From positions 30,500,501 to 30,564,500 of the forward strand of contig NC_092672.1 in assembly GCF_964355755.1 (NCBI RefSeq): a stretch of 64,000 nucleotides of DNA, read 5' to 3'. Below, in pieces: positions 1-12,230 of the stretch. The DNA comes from Antedon mediterranea (Eukaryota > Echinodermata > Crinoidea > Comatulida > Antedonidae). Each line of letters starts with the position of its first letter. The stretch's first letter is position 1. The notes beneath the pieces were generated by a model. That model was not told the DNA's origin. It made no database searches and worked only from the letters and a program-made list of their open reading frames with translations. The position numbers were made by a program, and so were the translations under genes.

Positions 1-1405
1 AACGTCGCAGCTATTCGCTCATGTAGTGGAAAGATAGTAGGCGATTTGTTTCTCTTCGAAACGTTTGATTTGCGCGAACAAATTCGCCTAGTGAAAAATC
101 GGCTTTAATGGAATGGATGGAAGGAAGGAAAGAATAAAAAATGTCAAAACAAGATTTACTGTATGCAGGTGGATGGTGACAAGAAGGATGAAGACCGAAA
201 AGGATGGCTGACATAGAGATGTGACTTAAAGACAGCTCAGCCTTGAGTGCGATGGTCAGGCTGTTGAGACTCATCACTGGTTTCGACGAAACTGGCCATC
301 ATCGCCGCTTAGCTTCCGCACCGTTTTCCTCCAAAACGTTCACTTTCCTACTAGACGTACTGTATCTGACCGTTTGCATTATCAATTATAAGTATAATAA
401 TATCAAAAAGACAACACTCCCATTCCCGCTCAAAAGGGTCGACACGAGTGGGCTCTTTATTATTTTAATTGACATTTATTTTGTTGACAAACCTTTCATG
501 CATATCCTCTTCATTTCCATTTTATCTCTTTTATGTGTGTTTAGGTGTAGAAAAATCGGCTGACATCCGTTCTGAATTGCTGATATGTTTCAGTACATGT
601 GTTAGCATGGCCCAAAAAGTATACTGATAACTTGCATAAAATATAGGCTGTACAAATACAATAGTAATTTACTCGTGATAGCAACGTTCAAAGGTTGACA
701 TTGTTTTTGTATTTCTCTCTCTGACGTTGACGAAGTTCGATTAGTCGTCTCTCGAAGTTCGTGCTTTAAGTTAGTCCTCATCATCAATTTTCACTGAGCA
801 TAATACTAACGTAAGTTACTTGATTTATACTATTTTTTTAACACATTGTAGACCTAGGCGTAACTACATATGTTGTAAATTTGTAAACAGATCTAGTCAA
901 GTTCAGTTAGGAAATATTAGGTTGACTTTGTTTTACAATTGTTGTATTATTACATCTGCTGCAGCCTTTAAAAAAACATGTTCATTTTAGTATTAGCATT
1001 GAGTATTAAGAAATGTTTATAGCTGATGGTTTGTCATGAAATTAGTTAATTAAAAACGGTCAATTCTTCCTTTAATTCAGTTTCGACTGTTTTTGTATAC
1101 TTTTTTGTCTTAGGCATATATACTACTATAACAGTAGGCCTAGGCCTAGCATCTATAGATTACACATAACACACCACGTTGATTTGCGAAAAAGGCATTC
1201 TGCTAAAAGTAACCCTTTAAGTAATAGTGTGGGCATGTAACTAAAATGTAATTGACCGACAAATTAAATCAAACTGCTGTTAGTATCTGTGTAGTTGTTG
1301 TTGCTGTTAAAGCCGGCATTTGGAGAGGATAGTGAATTCCCTTAGTGCACTCATTCATCTCCTGCAACTCTTTGCATCTTTTCTTCATTATTTTGATTAC
1401 TTAGC
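1..1405. other. Intergenic sequence upstream of the first caveolin-like gene
   Basis: No recognisable gene is seen. The short open frames at 11-277 (minus) and 243-563 (plus) show no family motif and no exon signals I trust. From about 602 the sequence matches 24662 onward and so belongs to the segmental duplication carrying the caveolin-like gene. The 5' untranslated region and promoter probably lie here, but I cannot place a transcription start. Confidence 0.5.
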
Positions 1406-2863
1406 ATGATGTCAAGTAAATCTGATGCACCAGCGTATACTGATTATCCACCACCAGCTACTGGAGTGTGGTCGAATAATCAAGGCCAAACTACATTCAA
1501 CTCTACAAACGAAAGTCACAATGACAATGTGTCGCTTATCAAAATCGACAAGTTTAAGGAAACACCATCAAATTATCAGCCAACAGATAATATCTGGAAT
1601 TCAAGAAATGAGGTTATACATGCAATGGATTATCAACAGGTGTGTGGTAATAACATTAGTAATGCATCATCACAGCACATGGAAATCGACGCGCGCGTAA
1701 ATTATAATGCTTGTTAAACGCACATGTAAAAGTATGTATGTGTAGTTCATGAAGTTAAGGCATCATGTGTGTTTATTTGTTTTTTAGGTTCATTTTGAAG
1801 ATGTCATGAAACAACCAAATTCTCCACTCACAATTCCAGGAATAAATACATTCTTTTCTCTAGCCTTTACTTATACTCAGGTAAGAGAAAACCCCATTAA
1901 TATGGTTGGCTTCGATAGATTTCAATTTAAGAAAACTTTCGCAAACTTCATATGTTATCATTTTAGGCCTACCGATATCAATGCAATTTTCAAAAGAAAA
2001 CAGATGCTTTCTTTTATTTTTTTAAAATATGAAAATAATGGTCGCAGCGATGTATTGACGCAAAGTGCTGTATTGCGTAATCACAGGTGGAAACCGACGA
2101 CGCAACAGCGCTGCAAACATCGCAAACATCGCAGGTTTGATTTCACGCAGGCGGGGGCAAACAGAATTATTGAAAGGGCATTTTCTTACTTTGCGTCGGT
2201 TGCGTCGCTAGTGGGAACCAAGCTTTAAGGTTCGAGAATATCAACTTGTTTCCAACGGGGTCCAAATAGATATCTGGGAGACAAAGATTAACAATACAAT
2301 AGAACGCAACGCAGCGACGTATTGACGCAAAGTGCTGTATTGCGTAATCACAAGTGGGAACCGACGACGCAATAGTGCTGCAAGAATCGCAGGTTTGATT
2401 TAACGCAGACGGGAGAAAACACAATTATTAGAAGGGAATTTTCTTACGTTTCGTAGATTGCGTCGCTAGTGGGAACAAAACTTTACATTAAATGATAATG
2501 CAAATAATTTCATTCTTAGGCCTACATATACTTTGCTCTTGATGTAATAACAAATATTATTATTTCTAGGCTGCTATATACACAATGCTAACTCTGATAA
2601 CTGGAATCATCTTCACAGTAGTCTGGGGCATAGTCTTCGCCGTCACCTCTTACGTCACTATTTGGGTATTAAAACCTGTACTACGACTTATTTTGGATAT
2701 TGTAACTCCAATTGGTGCGATTAACCGATTTTTTGTGCGCACGTTCCTAGATCCAATGTTCGGGTCAATTGGTCAGATGTTTGCCTACTTACGTGGTCAA
2801 TTTGGTTTGAACGTTAGTGGCATTTCACGAGAACCAACTAGAGCGTCTGTTCAGAATGTTTAA
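1406..2863 (+). CDS. Caveolin-family protein, three coding exons
   Basis: Coding exons are 1406-1639, 1788-1880 and 2570-2863; both introns have GT-AG ends and phase 0, giving 206 residues. Caveolins insert as a hairpin in the cytoplasmic leaflet and build caveolae. Exon 2 carries FEDVMKQP (residues 81-88), matching the caveolin signature FEDV. The stretch NTFFSLAFTYTQ follows at the scaffolding-domain position. Exon 3 encodes a hydrophobic hairpin containing WGIVFA (compare WGIYFA in vertebrate caveolin), then RTFLDPMFGSIGQMF, matching the family C-terminal block. The N-terminus (about 80 aa) is Pro/Asn/Ser rich and not alignable. The protein contains no cysteine, so the usual palmitoylation sites are absent. 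ATG ATG at 1406 was chosen because this frame is shared by both duplicates and stops occur just upstream. Family assignment is confident; orthology to a specific caveolin is not. Confidence 0.82.
2046..2485. repeat. Duplicated TIR-like element in caveolin intron 2
   Basis: Two related blocks, about 2046-2225 and 2313-2485, each run from GACGCAAAGTGCTGTATTGC to GCGTCGCTAGTGGGAAC. The ends are imperfect inverted repeats of each other. A similar terminal string (GTCCTAGTAGAGACCAAGCT) occurs near 53.2 kb, suggesting one MITE family. Copy 2 of the gene keeps only a short remnant. Confidence 0.5.
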
Positions 2864-2960
2864 GTAAGCCAATCAAACATATTGTCTTTGTTTAAGAAAC
2901 AAATTGAAATGTTGCGTAAATATAATCCGCCATAAATATCCAATGTATAAATATATATTA

Positions 2961-3297
2961 GTATATCATTCATAATAATATCTTTAATTTTTTTTTCATT
3001 TCATTTCATTTATTTCAAATATCTTCATCGCAGCCAAAGCTGAATTACAAGGATATTTATATATTCTAAATATAAAAATGTGTATAAAAGTATAAACCAA
3101 TGGTAATTATATATATAAAAGGATAAAATTGACACCTAAAAAACTATACAGGAAAAGAAAACTGTACTGTACTGTACAAACTTATAGCATAGATTACGCC
3201 TTCTATCAGATAACGTGTCTAGAGAAAGATCATTGAGTGCTTGGTCATAACATATGTAATCATTACACAGTATTCTTCTACAAGTCCTTTTTTAGAC
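2961..3297 (-). mobile_element. Retroposon 3' end inserted after the gene duplication
   Basis: The block is absent from the otherwise matching copy 2 (around 26370). On the minus strand it reads TTGTAATTCAGCTTTGGCTG and then ends in a simple AAATGAAATGAAATG-type tail. A similar string, with CAGCTGAAGCTGAATTACAA on the plus strand, occurs near 8440. A simple-repeat tail and insertion polymorphism between duplicates suggest a SINE or a 5'-truncated LINE; the class is not resolved. Confidence 0.5.
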
Positions 3298-3626
3298 AGA
3301 ATGAATGAACCAGCTGGATGAGCAAAGGTTGAACTTTCAGTAAAACGTATGGCCAACAAATTAATTACTAACATGCATAGTTGTTATATTATATAAATTA
3401 ATATTATTAATACAAATAACATCTTTATTGTTCTAAATTTGGAAAAATCGTTTAGTATTTTGATAAATAATATTGAAGCATTTATTACTACAATTTACTT
3501 GACATTCTGTATTACAAAAGTAAGATAGTGAATACGTATAAAATACGAAATAAAAATTAATGTTGATCTTTGATGTGTTTGTTTTACTTTAAATTCTTAC
3601 GAAGAAATTGTAAGTTTGAAGTGTTA

Positions 3627-3759
3627 AGCCTTGTCTACACTATCACATTATGTGGACATGATGATGTCATATCACTACCATGTGTGAGTATATCAATACC
3701 CGTATTTGGGCAAATCACACTCTTTTGTCACATAAAGTTTGATATTGTAGACTAAGGCT
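3627..3759. mobile_element. Short TIR element (MITE), AGCCTTGTCTACA family
   Basis: Left end AGCCTTGTCTACACTATCA and right end TGATATTGTAGACTAAGGCT are imperfect inverted repeats around about 95 bp of interior. Related copies lie at 26696 (3' part replaced by a minisatellite) and 34974-35128. There is no coding capacity, so movement would depend on a transposase elsewhere. Confidence 0.7.
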
Positions 3760-5180
3760 ATGACTTTACATGCATGCATAGTAATTATTTTTATGCCTTA
3801 AAGGACAACTAGACCGAGGACCACATTTTTACAACGTATTAGAGATGTACATATGATTTCAGAACAATCGCGAGATTAAGGATATTGCCGTACAGTCGTC
3901 CGTCGCCGTAAATTACTGAGACGTCACAGGTGCATCGCAAAATTTACGTCATGAGTTTTCTGGCAAAGTTTGGCAATTCACGAAAATTTCTAGTAAACAC
4001 ACTGTAAATAAATCGTAAAATATAAATGTTGATTATTTTATTAATTGTTTTGCTTATCTGGACTCATTAAGTAGATTTTGCGATGCACCGTACCAATGAG
4101 TGTTACAGTAATGCGCAGTCATCATTTTTATGACCTAAAATTTGTGTTTTCATTTTCAATTAAGTCTTGATATTGTGTGTTGTTTGCAATCTGGTAATTA
4201 CCAACCGATTCTCACACTGTACACTGTTTCAAAGAAAATACATTTCAAGGCAATTTATTGGAGAAAACACTACAGATTCCCGCATTTTTTTCTCTCTAGA
4301 CATAGTACGAGTACAGGGTGATACCGCACTATCTTTTGTAGTTGTTCTATGAATGTTTTATTCACCGAATCTATTCAACAAGCTGTCATACTGTATTCTA
4401 TACATAATTTTTGAAAATCACATGACTATTTGACACAGCTGAATTAATTTTTTTTTATAAAATTTGGAATAAAATAACATTTCTTTTTATCTACAAAATA
4501 GTTACTCGACATACTATGGTAAACATTGGTTGATCTTCCTGCCTATCAATATGTAAATAAAAGGTTTTTTTTATTGAGCTTCACTGTTTACAAAGCTGTG
4601 CATCCAGATCTTAAAAAGATAGCAGTCACATAAAAGATATAACGTCCTATAAACTTTCTCGTGACAAAGTTTAAAGTTCGAAATGTTGATACGCAAATAC
4701 ATTACATAGCAGCAGCAATTCGTTTATCGTACATTTTTAAGTTGATGTAAGTGTTATCTACCCATGGCGGTTATTCCACCATGGTTTCTGTATAAAGTAT
4801 AAAGCAATACAATAGTTTTTTAAGATAATTTTGTAATTTGAACAGTCGAATATTGTAAACAGATCATCATCGTGACATGGCTTTCTCTTTCTCTCTAGTC
4901 TATAGGCCAGTTGTGTTTACAGTTTGTATATGGATTGTACACAATAGTGAATGTCGTCACTTTGGGACAATAACCGTTTAGGTCTAATCTTAAAAGAAAA
5001 CTTGGCTAAGTGCCGGTACAAGTACAGCCCAACTCGGAAGTCACTGACCAAAGGGCGAGAGAATAAACAATTGAAGAGAACAGCAACCACCTCACACTTA
5101 CACACTTCCATCCCCATCCCCACCCTCATTGTCAAATGATATCTGGAATTCAAGAAGTGATGCTTTAAATAGTTAAATAC
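3760..5180. other. Gene-free AT-rich stretch
   Basis: No supported gene, transposon or RNA is seen. Short open frames at 4167-4352, 4917-5216 and 4951-5139 lack motifs and splice context. Confidence 0.45.
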
Positions 5181-5181
5181 G

Positions 5182-5332
5182 ATGTCATATAAACAGGTTT
5201 GTTGGAGTTCATTCATTCATTATTCAATAGTATATACTATTGAATAATGAATGAATTAATTCATTATTCAATAGTATATACTATTGAATAATGAATGAAT
5301 TAATGAACTCCAACCAACCTGTTTATATGACA
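5182..5332. repeat. ~150 bp palindromic element with nested palindromes
   Basis: The left end GTCATATAAACAGGTT and the right end AACCTGTTTATATGAC are perfect inverted repeats. The interior contains two copies of the palindromic string AATAGTATATACTATT, so the block is nearly one long hairpin. This structure is typical of a small foldback or MITE. It directly borders the AACGTT satellite. Confidence 0.75.
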
Positions 5333-5341
5333 AACACAAAC

Positions 5342-7110
5342 ACATAACGTTCAGCTAACGTTATATTTTGGTTAGCGTTTGGTTAGGTTTACTACGAACG
5401 TTCGTATAACATTCAAATAACGTTCATTCACAGAATATTTTTTTCATAACATCGTTTAAACGTTATAAGAACGTTCAGAATAACATTCAAAATATGTTAT
5501 TTACATAACATTGATGATAACATTTTCCTAACGTTATAAGAACGTTCAAAATAACGTTAAAAATGATATTTATATAACGTTATTAGTAACATCTATCTAA
5601 CGTTATAAGAACGTTCAAAATAACATTCAAAATATGTTATTTACCTAACATTGATGGTAACATTTTCCTAACGTTAGAAGAACGTTCAAAATAACGTTGA
5701 AAATGATATTTACATAACGTTATTGGTAATATCTACCTAACGTTAAAAGAACGTTCGGAATAACATTCAACATATGTTTTTTACATAACATTAATGATAA
5801 CATTTTCCTAACGTTAGAAGAACGTTCAAAATAACGTTAAAAATGATGTTTACATAACTTTATAGGTAACATCTCCCTAACGTTATAAGAACGTTCAGTA
5901 TAACATTCAAAATATGTTATTTATATTATAGCATTAATGATAACATTTTCCTAACGTTAGAAGAACGTTCAAAATAATGTTAAAAATTATATTTACATAA
6001 CGTTATTAATAATATCTACCTAATATGTTATAAGAACATTCGGAATAACATTCACAATATTTTATTTACATAACATTATTAATAACATTTTCCTAACGTT
6101 ATAAGAATGTTCAAAATAACGTTAAAATTATAATTACATAATGTTATTAACAAAATCTACCAAACGTTATAAGAACGTTCGGAATAGCATTCAAAATATG
6201 TTATTTACCTAACCTTATTAATAACATTTTCCTAACGTTAAAAGAACGTTCAAAATAATGTTAAAAATGATATCTAGATAACGTTATTGATAACATCTAC
6301 TTATCTTTATATAAGAACGTTCGGAAAAACATTAAAATAGGTAATTTACATAACATTATTGATAACATTTACTTAACGTTATAAAACCGTTCAAAATAAC
6401 GTTAAAAACGATGTTTACATAACTTTATAGGTAACATCTACCTAACGTTATAGGAACGTTCAGAATAACATTCAAAATATGTTATTTACATAACATTAAC
6501 GATAACATTTTCCTAACGTTAACAATTATATTTACATAAATTTAGTAATAACATCTACCTAAAGCTATAAGAACGTTCGGAATAACATTCACAATATGAA
6601 TAACATTAATAATAATATTTTCCTAACGTTATAAGAATTTTCAAAATAAAGTTAAAAATATAATTACATAATACATATTAATAACATCTACCTAACGTTA
6701 TAAGAACGTTCGGAATAACATTTAAAACATGTTATTTTCCTAACCTTATTAATAACATTTTCCTAACGTTATAAGAACGTTCCAAATAATGTTAAAAATG
6801 ATATTTACATAACGTTATTGATAACATCTACCTAACTTTATAAGAAAGTTCGGAACAACATTAAAATAGGTTATTTACATAACATTATTGATAACATTTT
6901 CGTAACGTTAATAGAACATTAAAAATAACGTTAAAAATTATATTTACATAACTTTATAGGTAACATCTATCTAACGTTATAAGAACGTTCAGTATAATAT
7001 TAAATAAATGTTATTTACATAACATTATTGATATCAATTACCTAACGTTATAAAAACGTTCAAAATAACGTTACAATTATAATTACATAATGCTAATAAT
7101 AACATCTACC
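5342..7110. repeat. AACGTT-rich satellite array, left part
   Basis: Diverged tandem units carry strings such as CTAACGTTATAAGAACGTTC. Two alternating versions can be seen: one followed by AAAATAACGTTAAAAATGAT and one by GGAATAACATTCAAAATATG. Each is close to 69 bp, giving a dimer near 138 bp. The same repeat resumes at about 10455-10640, so a LINE fragment has split one original array. It is non-coding. Confidence 0.85.
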
Positions 7111-7471
7111 TAACGTTCTCTCCAAGGACCTTTGCCAACAACTAGTTCAATCGCTCGTGCTGTCACATATTGATTACGCCAATGCATTGTAGTTTTTTAT
7201 TTTTTTTTTATTTTATTTCATCATCACCCTACAGTGACCAAACGTCACCATTAACAGGGCTGAAAGTCGTAAAATATAACATATAATATACAAGCAAAAA
7301 TCTACCTGCTAATACCCTTGCTCCAATGAAGAGGTTACTGCTCCAAGCTGCGAAAATTGTCAGGAAAGGTCGGTATGACAGTGCAACTAACGCCATGCGA
7401 TCCTTGCACTGGCTTCCGATGTCTCATAGATGTCAATTCAAAATAGCGTGTCTTGTATGGCGTTCGCTTAA
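7111..7471 (+). mobile_element. Non-LTR retrotransposon remnant, 5' piece of a split copy
   Basis: Plus-strand translation gives family strings from the C-terminal part of a LINE reverse transcriptase: SHIDYANA, then LPANTLAPMKRLLLQAAKIV, then RSLHWLP and FKIACLVWRSL. About 110 bp of unrelated T-rich sequence (about 7189-7300) interrupts it. The reading resumes at 10116 with GSAPSYLRDIL, so the large foldback at 7472-10115 was inserted into this copy. It is 5'-truncated and not functional. Confidence 0.8.
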
Positions 7472-10115
7472 TAGTCCATGGGATTTAGACTTTTAACTCA
7501 CACAAATTGCAAGAAAAGGTTTTTTTGATGAAATGTGTTCTTTAGACCCTACTGAAGACATTTATCAATGTTAGGACATTTTTCGACAACGGGAAGTAGC
7601 CTAATTTGCATAATTAAAAATGGCGGCCATTTTTGATAACGTACTATGTATCTTGGAAACCGCTAGTCACAGATACTTAATTATGGTGTTAAAATCGTTA
7701 GAATATATGTATTTATATTCACTTTAATGAAAAAGTTTGTCCAAAAATGAATGGAAGTGCTTTTTCTAACATTATTGACCTTTGACCTTGATTTATCATA
7801 TCTCAGCAACCACTAATCGGAGCTATACAAATTAGGGCTTAAATTGTTCAGAAACTACACATTTATATCCAGTCTAATGGCATGTTTTTGCAAAAAATGG
7901 CGGATTCTAACATTATTGACCTTTGACCTTGGTTTATCATATCTCAGCAACCACTAATCGGAGATATACAAATTAGGGCTTAAATTGTTCAGAAACTACA
8001 CATTTATATCCAGTCTAATGGCATGTTTTTGCAAAAAATGGCCGATTCTAACATTATTGACCTTTGAACTTTACACTACATAAAATCGCATAACTTTGAA
8101 AATATTGTAAATATGAAATTATTTTTAGTGTCAAATTGTTCAGAACATACATGTTTCTATAGAGTCCAATAACACATTATGTACAATAATGGCCTATTGT
8201 ATGGTTATTAACATTTGAACGATATTTGAAAAGGATTTAAACCCGGAATCTTCTTTATATGGACATCCATTAGAACATGTGATTTGGCACTCTAAAATGT
8301 AAGAGTTGCAACGTTGACTTATTATGTTTAGTTTAAAGTAGGCCATTGGTACATTAAATTTATAAGCATAAACTATTGCATTCATAAACTGCCTACAAGT
8401 TTACACGTTTGTTTATTTTATTTCTTATCGTCTTCGCAGCTGAAGCTGAATTACAAGATAATTATATTAAAAGAATTAAAATTGATGGTTAAAAATGGTA
8501 AAAATTAAACCACATAGAAACATGGTACATACACAATACATTCACGTAAAAAAAGTACAAAAACAAATTATAAAAGGTTAAAAACTATACACCACTAGTA
8601 GTCATACTGTATAATAATGGTTTATATTGAAATAATAAATAAATTCCATAAGAAACTGAGGTTTTTACTGTATACGGCAAAAATATTGCAAGTGGTGGTC
8701 AGCCTAATTATGAGTCTCGATAGCCAATTTAAACTAAACTAAATATGTTGCATTAATATCGATCTTTTAAAATTCCAGTTGTCAACAATTCGTCTAGTAG
8801 TAGAAAAGGCCTTCTTAATAAGACTATGTTTCAACCTAAAAGAATGCCCTCAAGAGTGATGCTATCCTTAACACAAAATATAAACCAGGGAGTTGTTATT
8901 AGACAACTCCCTGTATAAACTAAATAATCTTTAGAAATTTGTTTGTTGAATATGCCATTTAATGCCAATTTAATTTGACCGAAAAATAAATTACTAATTT
9001 GAAAAAAAACTTTAATAAACCTGCAAAATGACATGGCCTATTTAAAGTATGTACAATATATCATAAAAAAACGACATCTTTGTTGGCTCTGTTAATAGTG
9101 TGAACACCAACTTTCTCCTGAGTAAGATGTAAGACCTAATTTAAAATTTATTAATAATCCAAACCTATAATGTATGTATACATAGTCTAATATTTTTTTT
9201 AAAGTGAATATTTTCAGTAACTAAATTAAATCAACTGGTTACATGCACTTTAAATTACCACCATATTCTAAACAACAAGTACGGTAGTGCCCAATCACAT
9301 GTTCTAATGAATGCCTACATGAAGAAGATTCCGGGTTTAAATCCTTTTCAAATATAGTTCAAATGTTAATAACCATACAATAGGCCATTATTGGACAAAA
9401 TGTGTCATTGGACTCTATAGAAACATGTATGTTTTGAACAATTTGACACTAAAAATAATTTCATATGTACAATATTTTCAAAGTTATGCGATTTTATGTA
9501 GTGTAAAGTTCAAAGGTCAATAATGTTAGAATCGGCCATTTTTTGCAAAAACATGCCATTAGACTAAATATAAATGTGTAGTTTCTGAACATTTTGAGCC
9601 ATATTTTGTGTCTCTCCTATTAGTGGTTGCTAAGATATGATAACTTAAGGTCAAAGGTCAATAATGTTAGAATCCGCCATTTTTTGCAAAAACATGCCAT
9701 TAGACTGGATATGAATGTGTAGTTTCTGAACAATTTAAGCCCTAATTTGTATATCTCCGATTAGTGGTTGCTGAGATATGATAAATCAAGGTCAAAGGTC
9801 AATAATGTTAGAAAAAGCACTTCCATTCATTTTTGGACAAACTTTTTCATTAAAGTGAATATAAATACATATATTCTAACGATTTTAACACCATAATTAA
9901 GTATCTGTGACTAGCGGTTTCCAAGATACATAGTACGTTATTAAAAATGGCCGCCATTTTTAATTATGCAAATTAGGCTACTTCCCGTTGTCGAAAAATG
10001 TCCTAACGTTGATAAATGTCTTCAGTAGGGTCTAAAGAACACATTTCATCAAAAAAACCTTTTCTTGCAATTTGTGTGAGAAAAGGGTCATTTTTTAGCT
10101 AAATCCCATGGACTA
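7472..10115. mobile_element. Large foldback element with ~0.82 kb inverted arms
   Basis: The left arm (7472-about 8300) and the right arm (about 9290-10115) are inverted copies, with ends TAGTCCATGGGATTTAG and CTAAATCCCATGGACTA. A TAA flanks both sides (7469-7471 and 10116-10118). Removing the element plus one TAA restores the LINE reading frame RSLKGSAPSYL, which supports TAA as the target duplication. Each arm holds a further internal duplication of about 140 bp, including AATCGGAG and GACCTTTGACC strings. The spacer of about 1 kb contains a minus-strand retroposon tail near 8410-8540 and a perfect 11 bp hairpin at 8886-8913, but no transposase. It is therefore non-autonomous. A TWA target would fit PIF/Harbinger, but the class is unproven. 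Confidence 0.85.
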
Positions 10116-10457
10116 TAAAGGTTCCGCTCCAAGTTACCTGAGAGATATTCTTACTGTGCGGAATATTTCTCGCAGGCAGTACTCGTTCAAGCACCAGCAA
10201 TTATAACCTGACAATCCCACGAACTAAACGAAAGACATTTGCTGACCGTTCGTTCGCCGTAGCAGGACCCAAAATTTGGAACAGATTACCAAGTCACATT
10301 AAACACTTAGACGACTATAATCAGTTTAAAAAACATTTAAAAGCACTATATTTCAAACAATGTTACGATACTAATTGATGTGAAGCGCCGCTGATTATAA
10401 CTAAATGTTGTATAAATGTGCGCTATACAAGTAATAATAATAATAATAATAATAATA
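10116..10457 (+). mobile_element. Non-LTR retrotransposon remnant, 3' piece of the split copy
   Basis: The frame continues from the piece ending at 7471 with GSAPSYLRDIL. After a frame change it gives FADRSFAVAGPKIWNRLPSH, a hallmark of the C-terminus of LINE reverse transcriptase proteins of the CR1/L2/Rex type. The sequence then ends in GCGCTATACAAG followed by a TAA microsatellite (about 10430-10457), a typical tail for such LINEs. AACGTT satellite resumes immediately after. Confidence 0.8.
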
Positions 10458-10640
10458 ACGTGGGGAATAATGTTAACAACTATACTTTCCATAAAGTTAT
10501 TGATAACATCTACCTAACTTTATAAGAAAGTTCTGAAAAATATTCAAAAATTTTATTTACATAACGTTTTTGATGCCATTTTCCTAACGTTGTAAGAACA
10601 TACAAGATAACGTTTACAATTACCACAGTAATTACAATTA
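10458..10640. repeat. AACGTT-rich satellite array, right part
   Basis: Degenerate units such as CTAACTTTATAAGAAAGTTC and CCTAACGTTGTAAGAACAT continue the array interrupted at 7110. The array fades into unique DNA by about 10640. Confidence 0.7.
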
Positions 10641-10895
10641 ACACAGCCAAAGAAATAGGATTTCTACGGTAGTTCTTTTATCAGACAAATTGCTTACACA
10701 AACACGTTTCTGGAAGGTAGGTTATTTTATATCTATGAATACGTCATTAATTGTAAAATAGTAAATTAAAGACGTAAATGACGACGGTATATATACTAGA
10801 GCACACATTAGGCTAGTACAGGTTTGTTATACAGAAACGTATTATGATGAGCATATGTTTTGGGAGTTAGGAATCCTTTCTTAACAACAACATTA

Positions 10896-11649
10896 GGCGA
10901 TACTGCAGTTTCGCACCACACCGTTATATCTTCGATTTCTGACCTAAATTTTTCTTTTTCACACTCAATACCTAATATTATGTAACATGTTTATACGATT
11001 CGACCACTTACGAAGTAATTTTTTTTAAATAACAATACTTTTCAAAACATTTTAAACAATACTGAACTCGATGTCAACACACTACGAAATGTTCGCCATC
11101 TTATATTTATCACTTAATTGCCAGAATGTATGCTTCATTTTCCCAAAAAAATGTAGAAACAATAGAGGCCAGTGTTATAGAATCCGATTACACATATATA
11201 GGCCTAGGCCTATTTAGATTTGAAAGGCAAGAAATATTTTCAGCTGGCGAAAGAGAGGTTTAATTAATATTTCATTATTAATATTAGTATTATTATTCAT
11301 ATTAATAGGTCCTATCAATGTTTTATGTACAGACTCATATCGTCGCAGTTTTGATATGTACAGCTAGCTGGTTCTTTATAAAAACCACTCTTTGCAATTT
11401 AAAAATAAAAACAGAAAATAAAACATACATTGATTTCTGGCAATTTTCTGATTCTAAAATGGCCACAGTTCGATCAAGGTATTCGCGGAAATGGAGCTGT
11501 TTTGAAAGGCATTTTTTATTGTGATAAAGCTAAATATAACGGTGGCTAAATCATGGAAACATGTTACATTTAAATGGCCCAAAATTGTATGATGTGGGTG
11601 TGAGAAAAATCGAAGATTTAACAGTGTAGTGCGAAACTGCAGTAGCGCC
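10896..11649. mobile_element. 754 bp TIR element with candidate 8 bp target duplication
   Basis: The left end GGCGATACTGCAGTTTCGCA and right end TGCGAAACTGCAGTAGCGCC are inverted repeats, flanked by CAACATTA on the left and CAACATTT on the right (7 of 8 bases match). An 8 bp duplication would fit a hAT-type insertion, but class is inferred. The interior includes an open frame at 11318-11524 (68 codons) that recurs almost unchanged in the inverted relative at 21950-22545. I do not recognise that product and doubt it is a gene. Confidence 0.7.
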
Positions 11650-11697
11650 CAACATTTTTGTGTATTTTTAAATCTTCAAAAAGAGTTCACAATTGTC

Positions 11698-11809
11698 TAG
11701 ACGTATTATTATAGTGACGTCTATACGTATTATTGACGTCTATACGTATTATTATATTGACGTCTATACGTATTATTATAGTGACGTCTATACGTATTAT
11801 TATAGTGAC
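11698..11809. repeat. GTGACGTCTAGACGT satellite, left fragment
   Basis: About four and a half 24 bp units of the form GTGACGTCTATACGTATTAT are present. The array stops at the LTR element and resumes at 16668 beyond it. The 5 bp GTGAC at 11805-11809 is duplicated at 16668-16672, showing insertion into the satellite. Confidence 0.9.
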
Positions 11810-12211
11810 TGTAAAGAAGACCCGTGTCACACGTTAACGTTTCCAAACAACTTTAATTCAACAATGATCAGATGTTCGAAATCTGCAACAACAATAACAA
11901 ATTACATAAACACATGCATAAAGCTAGGCCTAGACCACTGTATAAAGCTCCCAAAAGCAAACTAGACAAAAAACTCATTAGAGCTACAGTATATAATAAT
12001 ATCAAAGTACAATACAGTGAATGCACTACTCAAAGAACTTACACTATTACGTCTACATTAAGGTTATATTTCACGGGAATTCTCATAAGATGTGCGTATC
12101 AATCACCAATTCAAAGATTCACATGGTCAACATGACCTCTGACCCACTCTTATTATCTAGAACTAGAGAGGGCGCTAAACCATTAAACAAGATATAAAGT
12201 CAAACTTTACA
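11810..12211 (-). repeat. 3' LTR of the BEL/Pao element
   Basis: This 402 bp copy starts TGTAAAGAAGACCCGTG and ends AAAGTCAAACTTTACA. It is the 3' LTR in the element's minus-strand orientation. The open frame of 87 codons inside it also occurs in the other LTR and is not a gene. Confidence 0.92.
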
Positions 12212-12230
12212 TTCCGCCCCACGAAACAAA

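Larger units (their letters stand above)
602..3720. repeat. Segmental duplication, copy 1
   Basis: This stretch aligns by eye with 24662-26780 in the same orientation. The match covers the upstream region (for example the shared string CAACGTTCAAAGGTTGACAT), all three exons and both introns of the caveolin-like gene, the 3' flank and the start of a TIR element near 3627. Copy 1 has extra DNA at about 2961-3297 and a duplicated block in intron 2 that copy 2 lacks. The copies are about 24 kb apart with satellites and transposons between them. Confidence 0.85.

Noticed and set aside
1806-2228. 140-codon frame starting in caveolin exon 2
   Set aside because: It reads through a good splice donor (CAG|GTAAGAG at 1880) into intron and repeat DNA; exon 3 in another frame carries the conserved hairpin.
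11872-12135. 87-codon frame, repeated at 16328-16591
   Set aside because: Both copies lie inside the identical LTRs of the BEL/Pao element.
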